Below are positions 1-8,344 of a stretch of DNA of 64,000 nt, in pieces. Each line of letters begins with the position of its first letter. The first letter of the stretch is position 1. This DNA comes from GCA-2687025 sp964473525 (GTDB lineage: Bacteria; Poribacteria; WGA-4E; GCA-2687025), in NCBI GenBank assembly GCA_964473525.1, contig CAYYPK010000029.1:1-64000 (forward strand), read 5' to 3'. The position numbers and the translations under genes were made by a program. The notes beneath the pieces are model-generated. The model was not told the origin of the DNA, searched no databases, and saw only the letters and a program-made list of their open reading frames with translations.

Positions 1-1
1 C

Positions 2-157
2 GACACCCTGGAAAGGACGTGGACCGACCAGAACCCCTATCCGTGTTTCTGGACCGAGCCGCACGAGTTCCATAGACCGATACGCGTTGTTCCCGCGGGT
101 CGTGGACACGGTATTTCGTGCGGCTTTCGTATGCATACACGGAGGAGGAACTTATGA
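2..157 (+). CDS. possible C-terminal end of an upstream gene (5' truncated)
   Basis: A reading frame is open from the left edge to a TGA at 155-157. The TGA overlaps the ATG at 154 as ATGA, the same coupling used between most genes of the following locus. The roughly 50 residues contain an aromatic stretch (WTDQNPYPCFWTEPHEF) and a basic tail, and I recognise no domain. It could be the tail of another operon member or a chance open frame; the ATGA overlap is the only real support. Confidence 0.25.
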   Translation, partial: DTLERTWTDQNPYPCFWTEPHEFHRPIRVVPAGRGHGISCGFRMHTRRRNL

Positions 158-1203
158 GTTCCCGAACGCGGAGTTAGCATTGGAGATGGGCCGCCCCGCT
201 GGTGGCTACCGGACTGCTGTTCGTGGGTTGTAGCAGCGACGATGACGATGACGACGTTCTCGACTTCGACGTGGATCCCGGCACGTTGCTGTCCGTAAGC
301 GTGGACGCTGGGCCATCCATTGATGGCAGCGGCGGAGACGCAGCTTGGTCGAGCGCGCCTGCGCTGGACTTTGCTACGGCAGGCGGGGCCAATAGCGGGT
401 CGTCCGTTGGTACCATCAAGTCCGTCTACACGGCGGATTCGGTCTACTTCCTGGTCGAATGGACCGACCCGACCGAGAGCGCGGAACGCTTCCCTTGGGT
501 GAAGCAGGACGATGGCTCGTGGATACAGATGGGCGACCCGTCGAGCCACGACGAGAACGAATACTACGAGGACAAGTTCTCCTTCATCTGGAACATCAAC
601 AACTCCATTGCCGGCTTCGACACAGGCGGCTGCATGGTCACATGCCACGCTGGCGAGCCGAACAAGGCATACGGCAACAAGTACACCGCAAGCGCTGGCG
701 AGATCGGCGACATCTGGCACTGGAAGGGCGTCCGCAGCAACCCCGAGGGGTACGTTGACGATCAGTGGCTAGATGACACACGCTGGAGCGAAGATACGGG
801 CAGCGCCGGTCGCCACAGCGATCCCAAAGACAGCGGAGGGTACAAGAACAACAAGAACGAGGCCGGCGATGGACCTCTGATGGGTGGCTCGATCCCGCCC
901 TACTGGCTCCACGCCGCCGATGCCGTGCCGTTCAACGACGCCGACTACGTCGCAGGTGACCAGGTCCCCGGGATCATCATCGAGCGTCCCGCAGGCGACC
1001 GCGGCGACATCGACGGCAAGGGCGCATACACTGGTGGCAAGTGGACGCTCGAGATCGGGCGGAAGCTGTCGACCGGTAGCGACAAGGACGTCCAGTTCGG
1101 CGACCTGACCGCGGAGTACAAGTTCGGCGTCGCGAACTTCGACAACGCGCAGGTCCGCCACGCCATGGGCTCCGGCGTTCAGACGCTTCGCTTCAGCGAG
1201 TAG
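154..1203 (+). CDS. ethylbenzene-dehydrogenase-like (EB_dh) haem lipoprotein with in-frame TAG at codon 8
   Basis: The protein resembles the EB_dh haem-binding domain found in DMSO-reductase-family gamma subunits and in cytochrome loci: DG.GDAAWSSAP near the start, then VYTADSVYFLVEWTD, and a CX3CH haem motif (CMVTCH). The ATG at 154 has an excellent ribosome binding site (GGAGGAGGAA at 141-150). Read through, it gives MSSRTRS-stop-HWRWAAPLVATGL followed by a lipobox (LFVGC) and an Asp-rich linker, so the natural signal peptide starts at 154 but is broken by TAG at 175-177. A GTG at 202 could give a shortened product (MATGLLFVGCSS) with a very weak signal. TAG ends this gene and others here, so global recoding is unlikely. 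The role is probably periplasmic or outer-membrane electron transfer with the cytochromes downstream. Confidence 0.75.
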
Positions 1204-1241
1204 CGTTGTTTCCCCGCCCCTATTAGCCGGGGGGCGCTCTT

Positions 1242-1268
1242 GGGGTGGTCGCTCAGCGCGACCACCCC
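1242..1268 (+). terminator. hairpin after the EB_dh gene
   Basis: A perfect 11-bp stem (GGGGTGGTCGC / GCGACCACCCC) with a 5-nt loop lies 39 bp after the stop codon. There is no clear T tract, so it may be a terminator or an RNA-stabilising hairpin separating this gene from the cytochrome operon that starts at 1391. Confidence 0.6.
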
Positions 1269-1390
1269 GCATTCGGACGAACCGTGTTGATGGAATCGTC
1301 CGTTTTGCCTCGTGTGTGCCACGCACACCGCGCTGTCGGTATCGGTCCACAAGGGGGAGACCGACCGGCAAGCCTCGAAAGGCGACTGCC

Positions 1391-2431
1391 GTGAAGGCGT
1401 TCGCAGCGTATACCATCGTCGTCGCATCCGTTCTGTTGGCATGCGGCGCTATGTGCGGATGCCAGGAGCTTCGGGACGAGGAGTTCGACATCACTCCTCC
1501 CGACTCCGTCGATCTTCCGCCCTTCCTCGTCTCGGCTCCCGATCTACACGTCGGCAACCACGCCACCGGGTGGCAGAGACTAGACTGCGATTCCTGCCAT
1601 ACGAAACGCCACACGCCCGGTCACGAGTTCTTCCCCGAAGAGCAGTGTGTGAAGTGCCACGGGTACAACGGGTCGCCCGCCTTCGTGGGGTGTGGCGAGT
1701 GCCACGACGTGCCGAACGAAGCTGGCTTCCCCTACTCCGGCTTGCACGACTTCCACGTTTCGGAGAAGGCGTTCACGTGCGACGAATGTCACAACAGCAA
1801 CACACACCGCAACGGCGGGCTCGACATATCCCTCAAGCGCGGCGGCGATTTCTATCGCGACATTGCGATTCTCCCGGGCGACGCCCCCGCCTTCGCGGGT
1901 GAGGGCTGTTCGGAAGTCGGATGCCACGAGCCCCGGGCCTGGCATCCGTCGGCGTGCGAAACCTGCCACGAATCGCCGCCCGCGGGACCTAGCCACGAGC
2001 TCCATCTAGCGGTCAAAGGCACGGCGGATCGCCCCGCGCTAACCTGCCGAGACTGCCACGCGGACAACGAACACGACGACGACCTCACGTCCGGCGCTAT
2101 CGAAGTGGGTGGCCCTGAGTGGACTGAGTGGAAGGCGTACTCTGGCAACTGCGCGACGGCGTGCCACGGCGGCGAGGAGAAGCAGTGGACATGTGACACG
2201 TGCCACGGCTTCCCACCGGATGTCGGAGCGCACAAGCGCCACGCGGAAGAGCTTGTCTTGGCGTGCGAGATCTGCCATTCCACGCACGAGCACTCCTTCG
2301 AGGCGGTCGCGGACCCGCTGAACCAGACTGGCAAGGTAGAGATATCGTTCCTGTTCCAGCGCGGCGAGTGGAACCCACTGACCCGCACGTGCGCTGATGT
2401 GGGCTGCCACGACGACAGGCAGTGGCCATGA
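1391..2431 (+). CDS. undecahaem c-type cytochrome, CxxxxCH/CXXCH family
   Basis: The GTG at 1391 is chosen because it is followed directly by a signal peptide (VKAFAAYTIVVASVLLACG) with Cys residues that could serve as a lipobox, and AAAGG lies upstream. I count eight CX2CH motifs, two CX4CH (CSEVGCH, CADVGCH) and one CX3CH (CATACH), so up to 11 haems. The pattern C-x(3,4)-CH, C-x2-CH, PP, H..H, C-x2-CH is that of the Geobacter GSu_C4xC__C2xCH domain, present here about twice. It is probably a periplasmic or outer-membrane lipoprotein for electron transfer. Its stop overlaps the next start as ATGA. Confidence 0.88.
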   Translation: MKAFAAYTIVVASVLLACGAMCGCQELRDEEFDITPPDSVDLPPFLVSAPDLHVGNHATGWQRLDCDSCHTKRHTPGHEFFPEEQCVKCHGYNGSPAFVGCGECHDVPNEAGFPYSGLHDFHVSEKAFTCDECHNSNTHRNGGLDISLKRGGDFYRDIAILPGDAPAFAGEGCSEVGCHEPRAWHPSACETCHESPPAGPSHELHLAVKGTADRPALTCRDCHADNEHDDDLTSGAIEVGGPEWTEWKAYSGNCATACHGGEEKQWTCDTCHGFPPDVGAHKRHAEELVLACEICHSTHEHSFEAVADPLNQTGKVEISFLFQRGEWNPLTRTCADVGCHDDRQWP

Positions 2432-3984
2432 GCAGGAACACACACATTCACCTTCGAATCGCGGCGCCCTCCCCTCGCAATACCCGTGAGGTTCCTTCCC
2501 CTAGCAGGGGAAGGTTAGGATGGGGTCGGACGTCAACCAGGCGAGCCATGCTGACGGACGCCGTAGCGTCAGCGCCCCAATCCCAATCTTCCCCCTCAGG
2601 GGGAAGAGGCTTGTCGGTCAGGGCTCTTCACCGGCAGTGCGGGCAGAGCCGCTCGTGCGCCGCGGTATTGCCTCTCCTCATGTCAGCCCTTCTCTTCGTG
2701 TGGCTGGCCTCAGGAGCTTGGGCGGACAGCGCCTTCAGAGGCAGCATCACGAGCGCCATATGGGCGCGCGAGAACATCGTGCCGGCGGTGACAGGGGAAC
2801 GCGGCCGTGACGCGGAGGAGACGCGCGTCACGTGGTACCAGTACGGGCGCCTCTCGACGAGCGTCTATCCAGAGTCGCGCGACGGCGTCGCCGCGCAAGC
2901 GTACGTCTCTGGGCGATGGCGCGCGTTCACTGAGCCGGCGTCGTCGTTCCTCGCACAGGACGACGATCTGCGGGTCTACCAGGCGTACGTGGACATAACC
3001 GCCGCGGCCACGCGCAGGGCGCAGGTACGCGTAGGTCGACAGTATCTCCCGCACGCCGTCGGATATTGGCGGATGGACGGCGCACGCTTGAGAACACGAC
3101 TGGGAGCGCTGACGGCAACGGTAGCCGGGGGCAGAGGCGCGCAACGCTGGGTGTCTTCCGACAACCGATCTGACGTCGTGAGCGGCACGCTCAGCGCCAG
3201 ACTTGGGCGCCGCATGACGACGCGGGTCGGAGCGTTCTGGGCGAGACACGACGAGGAACTCGAGGGCGACGCTGGACTGCTGTACCTGACGGGCGGAGTG
3301 GACCTCGCCTCCGCCAGGACATCGCGTGTACACAGGATCGCGCGGACCGACCTGCGCGTCTCGGCGGATGCGGCGTACGACCCGCTGCTAAAGCGAGTCG
3401 CGCAGGCGTCGGCGCGCGGGTCGATTTCCAAGGGACCGATCTCTCTGGCGGTCGTCGAGCGGTATGACACGCCACAGTTTGCGCCCGACTCCATCTTCAA
3501 CGTGTTTGCCGTCGAGGCGCGGCGCGAGCGCGCGGCGACGGTCGAGCTCCGTCCCGACACCTGGTGGAGCCTCCTGGGTAGACGCTCCGACCAGCGCTTC
3601 GAGGATGGGTCGGCGACGCGAGACCGCGTGGAGGCGCGTCTCTACGTCGAGACGGAACCTGTCGCGTCCGTCGGCGCCGAGTGGCTCACGTGGGAGGAGA
3701 CCCGCCGCCGATACGCGTACGTCCGCGTGCAGAAGTATCTGACGCCGAAAGTGCAGGTGGCGTTCAGCAACGCGTTAAGCGCCTTCCGATACGTCGACGA
3801 CGGCGACGACGACTTCGTGCGCACGGTAGGCGCCGAGACGCGCCTGCATCTGCATCGCGACTGGAGCGCCCTGGTTCGCGTAGAGCGCAATCGCAACACG
3901 GATTTCGCGAACGCGGTGCGCGTGTTCGGGTACGTGCGCGCCTCCTTCGACTCGACTGCCGTCGGGACGGGGGGACGAACATGA
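2428..3984 (+). CDS. outer-membrane beta-barrel protein of the cytochrome locus
   Basis: The ATG at 2428 overlaps the preceding stop (ATGA), but the recognisable signal peptide (MSALLFVWLASGAWA, cleavage before DSAF) begins only at 2680. The roughly 84 residues between are encoded by a paired palindromic repeat (2494-2607) and look non-native. The mature part, about 430 residues, has alternating polar/hydrophobic strands, many Arg, Tyr and Glu residues and no Cys or haem motif, as expected of a porin-like barrel. Its place between multihaem lipoproteins suggests the porin of a porin-cytochrome conduit, analogous to MtrB/PioB, though I see no diagnostic MtrB motif. The true start may be 2680 or a nearby TTG; no good ribosome binding site is visible there. 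Confidence 0.7.
   Translation: MSRNTHIHLRIAAPSPRNTREVPSPSRGRLGWGRTSTRRAMLTDAVASAPQSQSSPSGGRGLSVRALHRQCGQSRSCAAVLPLLMSALLFVWLASGAWADSAFRGSITSAIWARENIVPAVTGERGRDAEETRVTWYQYGRLSTSVYPESRDGVAAQAYVSGRWRAFTEPASSFLAQDDDLRVYQAYVDITAAATRRAQVRVGRQYLPHAVGYWRMDGARLRTRLGALTATVAGGRGAQRWVSSDNRSDVVSGTLSARLGRRMTTRVGAFWARHDEELEGDAGLLYLTGGVDLASARTSRVHRIARTDLRVSADAAYDPLLKRVAQASARGSISKGPISLAVVERYDTPQFAPDSIFNVFAVEARRERAATVELRPDTWWSLLGRRSDQRFEDGSATRDRVEARLYVETEPVASVGAEWLTWEETRRRYAYVRVQKYLTPKVQVAFSNALSAFRYVDDGDDDFVRTVGAETRLHLHRDWSALVRVERNRNTDFANAVRVFGYVRASFDSTAVGTGGRT
2494..2607 (+). repeat. paired inverted copies of an interspersed palindromic repeat
   Basis: Copy 1 (2494-2529) is CCTTCCCCT-AGC-AGGGGAAGG followed by TTAGGATGGGGTCGG. 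Copy 2 (2575-2607) is the same unit in opposite orientation, with a 10-bp stem TCTTCCCCCT / AGGGGGAAGA preceded by CCCCAATCCCAA. The spacer holds a third hairpin (GCTGACG / CGTCAGC). The arrangement is like a BIME or small MITE. It lies inside the 5' part of the barrel gene and keeps the frame open. Single copies occur at 5163 and 61737. Confidence 0.85.
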
Positions 3985-5051
3985 TGCGGCGTCCCAACGT
4001 CATTGGACTAATAAGCCTCCTCGGAGGGATGAGCCTGCTGGCGGGATGTGTCCTTTGGACCGTGGGCCTTGGCGCCCGCGACGATGTGGACGGCGACAGT
4101 GAGCTCGTCTTCTCGCACGATCGCCACGCCAGGATGGACATTCAGTGCGCCGAGTGCCACCCGGTGAGAGCCGAAGCGTCGCACGAGGATTTGATTCCCC
4201 GCGAAGCCGACTGTATGACGTGCCACAGTCGCGAACAGGGCTGCGAACTGTGCCACGGCAATGCCAACGACGTGCGGACACGTCCTGTCGACTTCCGCGA
4301 CCTGCGACTCACACACGATACGCACCTCAAGCCGGACGTGAATCCCGACGGCTGCGTGAGATGCCACCCGGATGTGGGACGCAGCGAGCGCGTGACGGAC
4401 TCGTTCTCCGTGCCTCAGCAGACGTGCGCCGAGTGCCACGCCACGGACATGGGAGCCGCCGACCGTTGCGGATACTGCCACGACCAGATGGGAACGAGCG
4501 CGTTCCTGCCTGTCTCACACAACGCTTCGTGGCTGACGGACCACGCCTCCGCGACGAAGGGCGAGGACGACTTGTGCGAGGTGTGCCACAGGGGAACGGT
4601 GCGCGCCGACTTCGTGCGCGGTCCTGATACCCCCGACTTCGTGCTTACGAGCAGCCACGCGCAAACAGCGGAGGTCGCGGCGTGCGCCGACTGCCACCTC
4701 GGCGACGTGTGGCCGCGGGGCGTGCACGACGACAACTACCTGCAGCAGCACTCCATAGACGGGTCGTTCACAACGGCGACGTGCGAGAGTTGCCACCAGC
4801 GCGACGAGTGCATGGCGTGCCACATTGAGACGGGCGTTCAGTTCGCGGATGTCCACACGGCGGAGTTCATCTTCAACCACGGCAGCGAGGCGCGGATGCG
4901 GCTCGAGTCGTGCGCGGTGTGCCACGAGGAATCGAGCTGCATCGAGTGCCACCGCGAAGCGTCGCCGCACCCAGAGGGGTTCGAAGCGGAATCGTCGAGT
5001 ATGAACGCGGCGCTCTGCGGACAGTGCCATGCGGGAGGGAAGGTCGAATGA
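3981..5051 (+). CDS. 13-haem c-type cytochrome lipoprotein
   Basis: Tandem ATG codons at 3981 and 3984 overlap the stop of the barrel gene. The signal peptide MMRRPNVIGLISLLGGMSL ends in a lipobox (LLAGC). Thirteen CX2CH motifs follow over about 330 residues (for example CAECH, CMTCH, CELCH, CVRCH, CGYCH, CIECH, CGQCH), with scattered His residues able to act as distal ligands. It has no CX3CH or CX4CH motif, unlike its neighbours. It is presumably an outer-membrane-anchored haem wire working with the adjacent barrel. It ends in ATGA overlap with an in-frame ATG at 5048. Confidence 0.88.
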   Translation: MMRRPNVIGLISLLGGMSLLAGCVLWTVGLGARDDVDGDSELVFSHDRHARMDIQCAECHPVRAEASHEDLIPREADCMTCHSREQGCELCHGNANDVRTRPVDFRDLRLTHDTHLKPDVNPDGCVRCHPDVGRSERVTDSFSVPQQTCAECHATDMGAADRCGYCHDQMGTSAFLPVSHNASWLTDHASATKGEDDLCEVCHRGTVRADFVRGPDTPDFVLTSSHAQTAEVAACADCHLGDVWPRGVHDDNYLQQHSIDGSFTTATCESCHQRDECMACHIETGVQFADVHTAEFIFNHGSEARMRLESCAVCHEESSCIECHREASPHPEGFEAESSSMNAALCGQCHAGGKVE

Positions 5052-5162
5052 CGCTCAGTCAGCTTCGCCGCCTCTTCCTCCATGCAGAAACTCCCGCGCG
5101 TGAAGGCGCGCACCACCCCGAGCTAGCCAGAACGCCTCTCGCAGGCTGGAAGGCCGACAGTC

Positions 5163-5198
5163 CCTTCCCCTCGCAGGGGAAGGTTGGGATGGGGTCGG
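5163..5198 (+). repeat. single palindromic repeat supplying an RBS and ATG
   Basis: The unit is CCTTCCCCT-CGC-AGGGGAAGG followed by TTGGGATGGGGTCGG, nearly identical to copy 1 at 2494. The right arm AGGGGAAGG (5175-5183) is a strong Shine-Dalgarno match lying 5 nt before the ATG at 5189, which is in frame with the cytochrome gene and begins its signal peptide. Confidence 0.85.
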
Positions 5199-7246
5199 GC
5201 GCCATCGCTCTGTGTTCGCTCATCGCGTCCATCGCGCTCTTCGTCGGCTGCCGTCCCGTAGTGACCTCGTCCGAGGCCGTGGCGCCGCCTCCCGCGAAGG
5301 TGCTGCCGGACGTGAAGACGGCGCTGCTCAAGTACCACCTCCCGAAGTACCTCCGGTCCACGCTGCGGTCCGCGCCGCTGCTAACGTCCGAGAACCACCC
5401 GCACGGATGGGAGAAGCAGGACTGCGCGAGCTGTCACGAGCTTGCCCCCCAGGCGCCGATGGAGGACTGCGCTGGCTGCCACGGCTTCAACGGCGCACGC
5501 GATGAGGTCGAGGACTGCGCGACGTGTCACCAGGTAGAGACCGACGACAGGATGCACGTGGCCCACGTGCAGTCGCCTTCGAGAGATGTCGCCTGCGCGG
5601 ATTGTCACCCCGATGCAGAGGAAGGCGTCAGCCACGCGAACGGCGTTAGAGACGTCCTGCTGACCGAGGGCATCCACACCGTGTCCGCGGAGGCGCGGAC
5701 ATGCGCGGACACCGCCTGCCACACGGAGCGGCAGTGGGACACTGAGTCGTGTCTGGAATGCCACGCGTACCCGCCCGACACAGGTCTCCACGCCACGCAT
5801 CTCATCGCTGAGGTTGTCGAGGGCGTGGGCGTCTATCGAGACGACGTGCTTTGCGAATCGTGTCATCAGGGCTACGAACACGAGTCCGGCGAGGTAGATG
5901 TCGCTGGCGTCGAGGACTACGACCCGTACACGGGATCCTGCACGACCTCCTGCCACAACGACGTAGACCGTGAAGAGCCACTCGCCGAGACCGAACCTTG
6001 GGACTGTGCAAGTTGCCACGACTTCCCGCTGAGCACGGGCAATCACGACGTGGCCGCGCACACGGAGAACGGTTGCGCCACCTGCCACGCCGGGCACACC
6101 CATTCAGGGGAGATCGTAGAGGCGGGCGTGGGCATCGGGGACGCGGTCGCCGAAGTGCGTCTCACCGGGCTATCGCCAGAGGACCGTGGCACATACGACA
6201 AGGGCGCGTGCGCCACGACGTGCCACGAGTCCATAGATTGGGGCGACTCCTGCTCCGACTGCCACGGATATCCACCCGGCACCGGATCGCATCCGTACCA
6301 CGTGCAGAACGAGGGCATGAACTGCCGCGACTGCCACGCGGGTAACGATCACGACGGCTCCATCGAGAGCGGTGTGGTCGAAATCAGCGGGCAATTCGAC
6401 TACGAACGGACAGAGGGAACGTGCGCCACGGATTGCCACCAGACAGACACCTCGGACTACTGGGGTTGCGAGACGTGCCACGACTATCCGCCGGACACGG
6501 GAGTGCACACGTCGCACGCGCAGCCGTCGGGCAAGTACTGGGACATCGCCGACAGGGTCGCCGAAGCGGGAGATGGTCCCGTCGTCGGGTGCATCGAGTG
6601 CCACGCGGACCACACACACAGCGCGCGCGCGACGGACCCGCAGGCGCAGGTGTTGTCCGCGCACGTCAGTCTGCGAGAGGGCGCGTTCGTCGCCAACACC
6701 GAGCGGTGCAACACGGCGTGCCACGACGCCTTCTCCTGGCAGGAGACCTGCGACACGTGCCACACTGCGCCTCCCGACAGCGGCGATCACGTGGTCCACA
6801 TGGATGAGGACGACATCACATGCGGCACGTGCCACACGACGAGTCGCCACGACATCACGGACGCCACCCCCGCCGGGGACTACACCGGCGGTGTCGTGGA
6901 CATCACGAGTATGGACACCATGACCGGTGACTGCTCGACGACATGTCATGTCGATGACTCGGGACGGCGCGAGGTCAAGTCGTGGGACTGCGCATCGTGC
7001 CACGATCTCCCACCGACGACGGGGGCGCACTCGGTACACGTCGAGTACGACATCTCATGCAGCGTGTGCCACGCTGACCACGAGCACGGTGGGACGGCCG
7101 CCTCATTGCCGCTGGACCTGTCGGGGGCGTCCATCGAGTTCTCCTCGCGCGGATCGTACGCCGAAGGAACGCAGACCTGCTCCAACATAGGCTGTCACCG
7201 GGACATCGGCTGGATGGCGGCATTCGGGGAACGGGAACTCCGATGA
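5189..7246 (+). CDS. approximately 23-haem CxxxxCH/CXXCH-family cytochrome lipoprotein
   Basis: The start at 5189 gives a short, canonical lipoprotein signal (MGSGAIALCSLIASIALF-VGC) and has a good ribosome binding site within the repeat. The coupled ATG at 5048 would add 47 residues, partly encoded by the repeat, before the same signal. I count 16 CX2CH, five CX3CH (CTTSCH, CATTCH, CATDCH, CNTACH, CSTTCH) and two CX4CH (CADTACH, CSNIGCH). The middle and C-terminal parts are five to six repeats of about 70-90 residues: C-x3-CH, C-x2-CH, YPP.TG.H..H, C-x2-CH, H.H. This is the GSu_C4xC__C2xCH architecture, mostly in a CX3 form. It is likely an extracytoplasmic electron-storage or conduction protein. 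Its stop overlaps the next gene (ATGA). Confidence 0.88.
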   Translation: MGSGAIALCSLIASIALFVGCRPVVTSSEAVAPPPAKVLPDVKTALLKYHLPKYLRSTLRSAPLLTSENHPHGWEKQDCASCHELAPQAPMEDCAGCHGFNGARDEVEDCATCHQVETDDRMHVAHVQSPSRDVACADCHPDAEEGVSHANGVRDVLLTEGIHTVSAEARTCADTACHTERQWDTESCLECHAYPPDTGLHATHLIAEVVEGVGVYRDDVLCESCHQGYEHESGEVDVAGVEDYDPYTGSCTTSCHNDVDREEPLAETEPWDCASCHDFPLSTGNHDVAAHTENGCATCHAGHTHSGEIVEAGVGIGDAVAEVRLTGLSPEDRGTYDKGACATTCHESIDWGDSCSDCHGYPPGTGSHPYHVQNEGMNCRDCHAGNDHDGSIESGVVEISGQFDYERTEGTCATDCHQTDTSDYWGCETCHDYPPDTGVHTSHAQPSGKYWDIADRVAEAGDGPVVGCIECHADHTHSARATDPQAQVLSAHVSLREGAFVANTERCNTACHDAFSWQETCDTCHTAPPDSGDHVVHMDEDDITCGTCHTTSRHDITDATPAGDYTGGVVDITSMDTMTGDCSTTCHVDDSGRREVKSWDCASCHDLPPTTGAHSVHVEYDISCSVCHADHEHGGTAASLPLDLSGASIEFSSRGSYAEGTQTCSNIGCHRDIGWMAAFGERELR

Positions 7247-8343
7247 GAACGTGCTTCATCATCGCGGCGCTTATGTGGGCTGCGGGCATCTCCGCGCTAA
7301 CCCAGACGGTCGTCCCGGACGCAGTCGAGTCCCCGGCAGACTATCGTGGCTGCGTGTTGTCGAAGTGCCACGGCACGCCGGGGGCATTCGTCGAGAAGGA
7401 AGACGGCTCGACGCGCGAGATGACCGTGAACACGAACCATCTCGTCGGATCGGCGCACAACAAGCTGGCATGTATCGAGTGTCACTCGGACATCGACGAG
7501 ATACCCCACCCGTCCGATCTCAAGCCCGTCAACTGCGAGCATTGTCACTACGAGCAGAACCCGCGCGGGGCTCCCAACGTCGGGCAATTCAAGCAGTACC
7601 CGGAGAGCGTGCACGGCCGCGAACGCGCGGAAGGCAACGAGGACGCTCCCTACTGCACGGACTGCCACGGCATCCATGACGTGAAGTCTTCGGGGGATGT
7701 CCGTTCGACGGTCCACCGCAAGCAGCTCGCGTCCACGTGTGGCGGCTGTCATGAGGACGAATCGACGACGTACACAACGAGCATCCACGGCGTGGAGCTC
7801 GCCAACGACAACCCCGACACGCCTGCGTGCACCGACTGTCACGGGGTGCACGACATCCTCCGGCCAGGCGACCCCGAGTCGCCGGTGCACAGCACGCACG
7901 TCGTCGAGACGTGTTCGGAGTGCCATGCCGCAGTGGCGCTGGCGGACAAGTACGACTTCTCCGCGCTCCGCGTGGACAGCTACGAGGAGAGTTTTCACGG
8001 GCTCGCGGACAAATACGATGTGACGGTCGTCGCCAATTGTTCTAGCTGCCACGGTATCCACAATATTCTGCCGCACACGGAGACGGACTCGACGATCCAC
8101 GAAGCCAATCTCCTGAAGACATGCGGGCAGACGGACTGTCACCCAAACGCGCAGGACGAATTCGCGACGGGCGAGGTGCACATGGGCATCGCCGAGGCCC
8201 CTCCCTTAGCGGTCAGCTTCGTACGCGCGCTGTATATGCTGCTCATCGTCGGCGTGATAGGGGCGATGGCGGTACACAACCTCTTCGATCTGCGCGCCGT
8301 CGTTCGGCATGGACGAGCGCCTAGACGAGGACGGGACGCATAG
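7243..8343 (+). CDS. nonahaem c-type cytochrome with C-terminal membrane helix (CbcL-like periplasmic part)
   Basis: A Sec signal (MRTCFIIAALMWAAGISALT) is followed by nine haem motifs: CX4CH at each end (CVLSKCH, CGQTDCH) and seven CX2CH between. Repeated CTDCHG(I/V)HD and VH/IHG segments indicate internally repeated units. Residues 320-343 form a hydrophobic helix, so the protein is anchored by its C-terminus with the haems in the periplasm. A cytochrome b561-type subunit starts 1 nt after its stop. Nine c-haems plus a dihaem b subunit is the composition of Geobacter CbcL, here carried by two genes. It probably takes electrons from quinol to periplasmic cytochromes. Confidence 0.88.
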   Translation: MRTCFIIAALMWAAGISALTQTVVPDAVESPADYRGCVLSKCHGTPGAFVEKEDGSTREMTVNTNHLVGSAHNKLACIECHSDIDEIPHPSDLKPVNCEHCHYEQNPRGAPNVGQFKQYPESVHGRERAEGNEDAPYCTDCHGIHDVKSSGDVRSTVHRKQLASTCGGCHEDESTTYTTSIHGVELANDNPDTPACTDCHGVHDILRPGDPESPVHSTHVVETCSECHAAVALADKYDFSALRVDSYEESFHGLADKYDVTVVANCSSCHGIHNILPHTETDSTIHEANLLKTCGQTDCHPNAQDEFATGEVHMGIAEAPPLAVSFVRALYMLLIVGVIGAMAVHNLFDLRAVVRHGRAPRRGRDA

Positions 8344-8344
8344 C

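Noticed and set aside
175..177. Global reassignment of TAG to a sense codon
   Set aside because: TAG ends the EB_dh gene itself, the nonahaem cytochrome and the GHKL kinase, and no other gene has an internal TAG, so only a local event is plausible.
232..275. Asp-rich run after the lipobox as a calcium-binding repeat
   Set aside because: It is a short poly-Asp linker directly after the lipidation Cys; no DxDxDG pattern is present.
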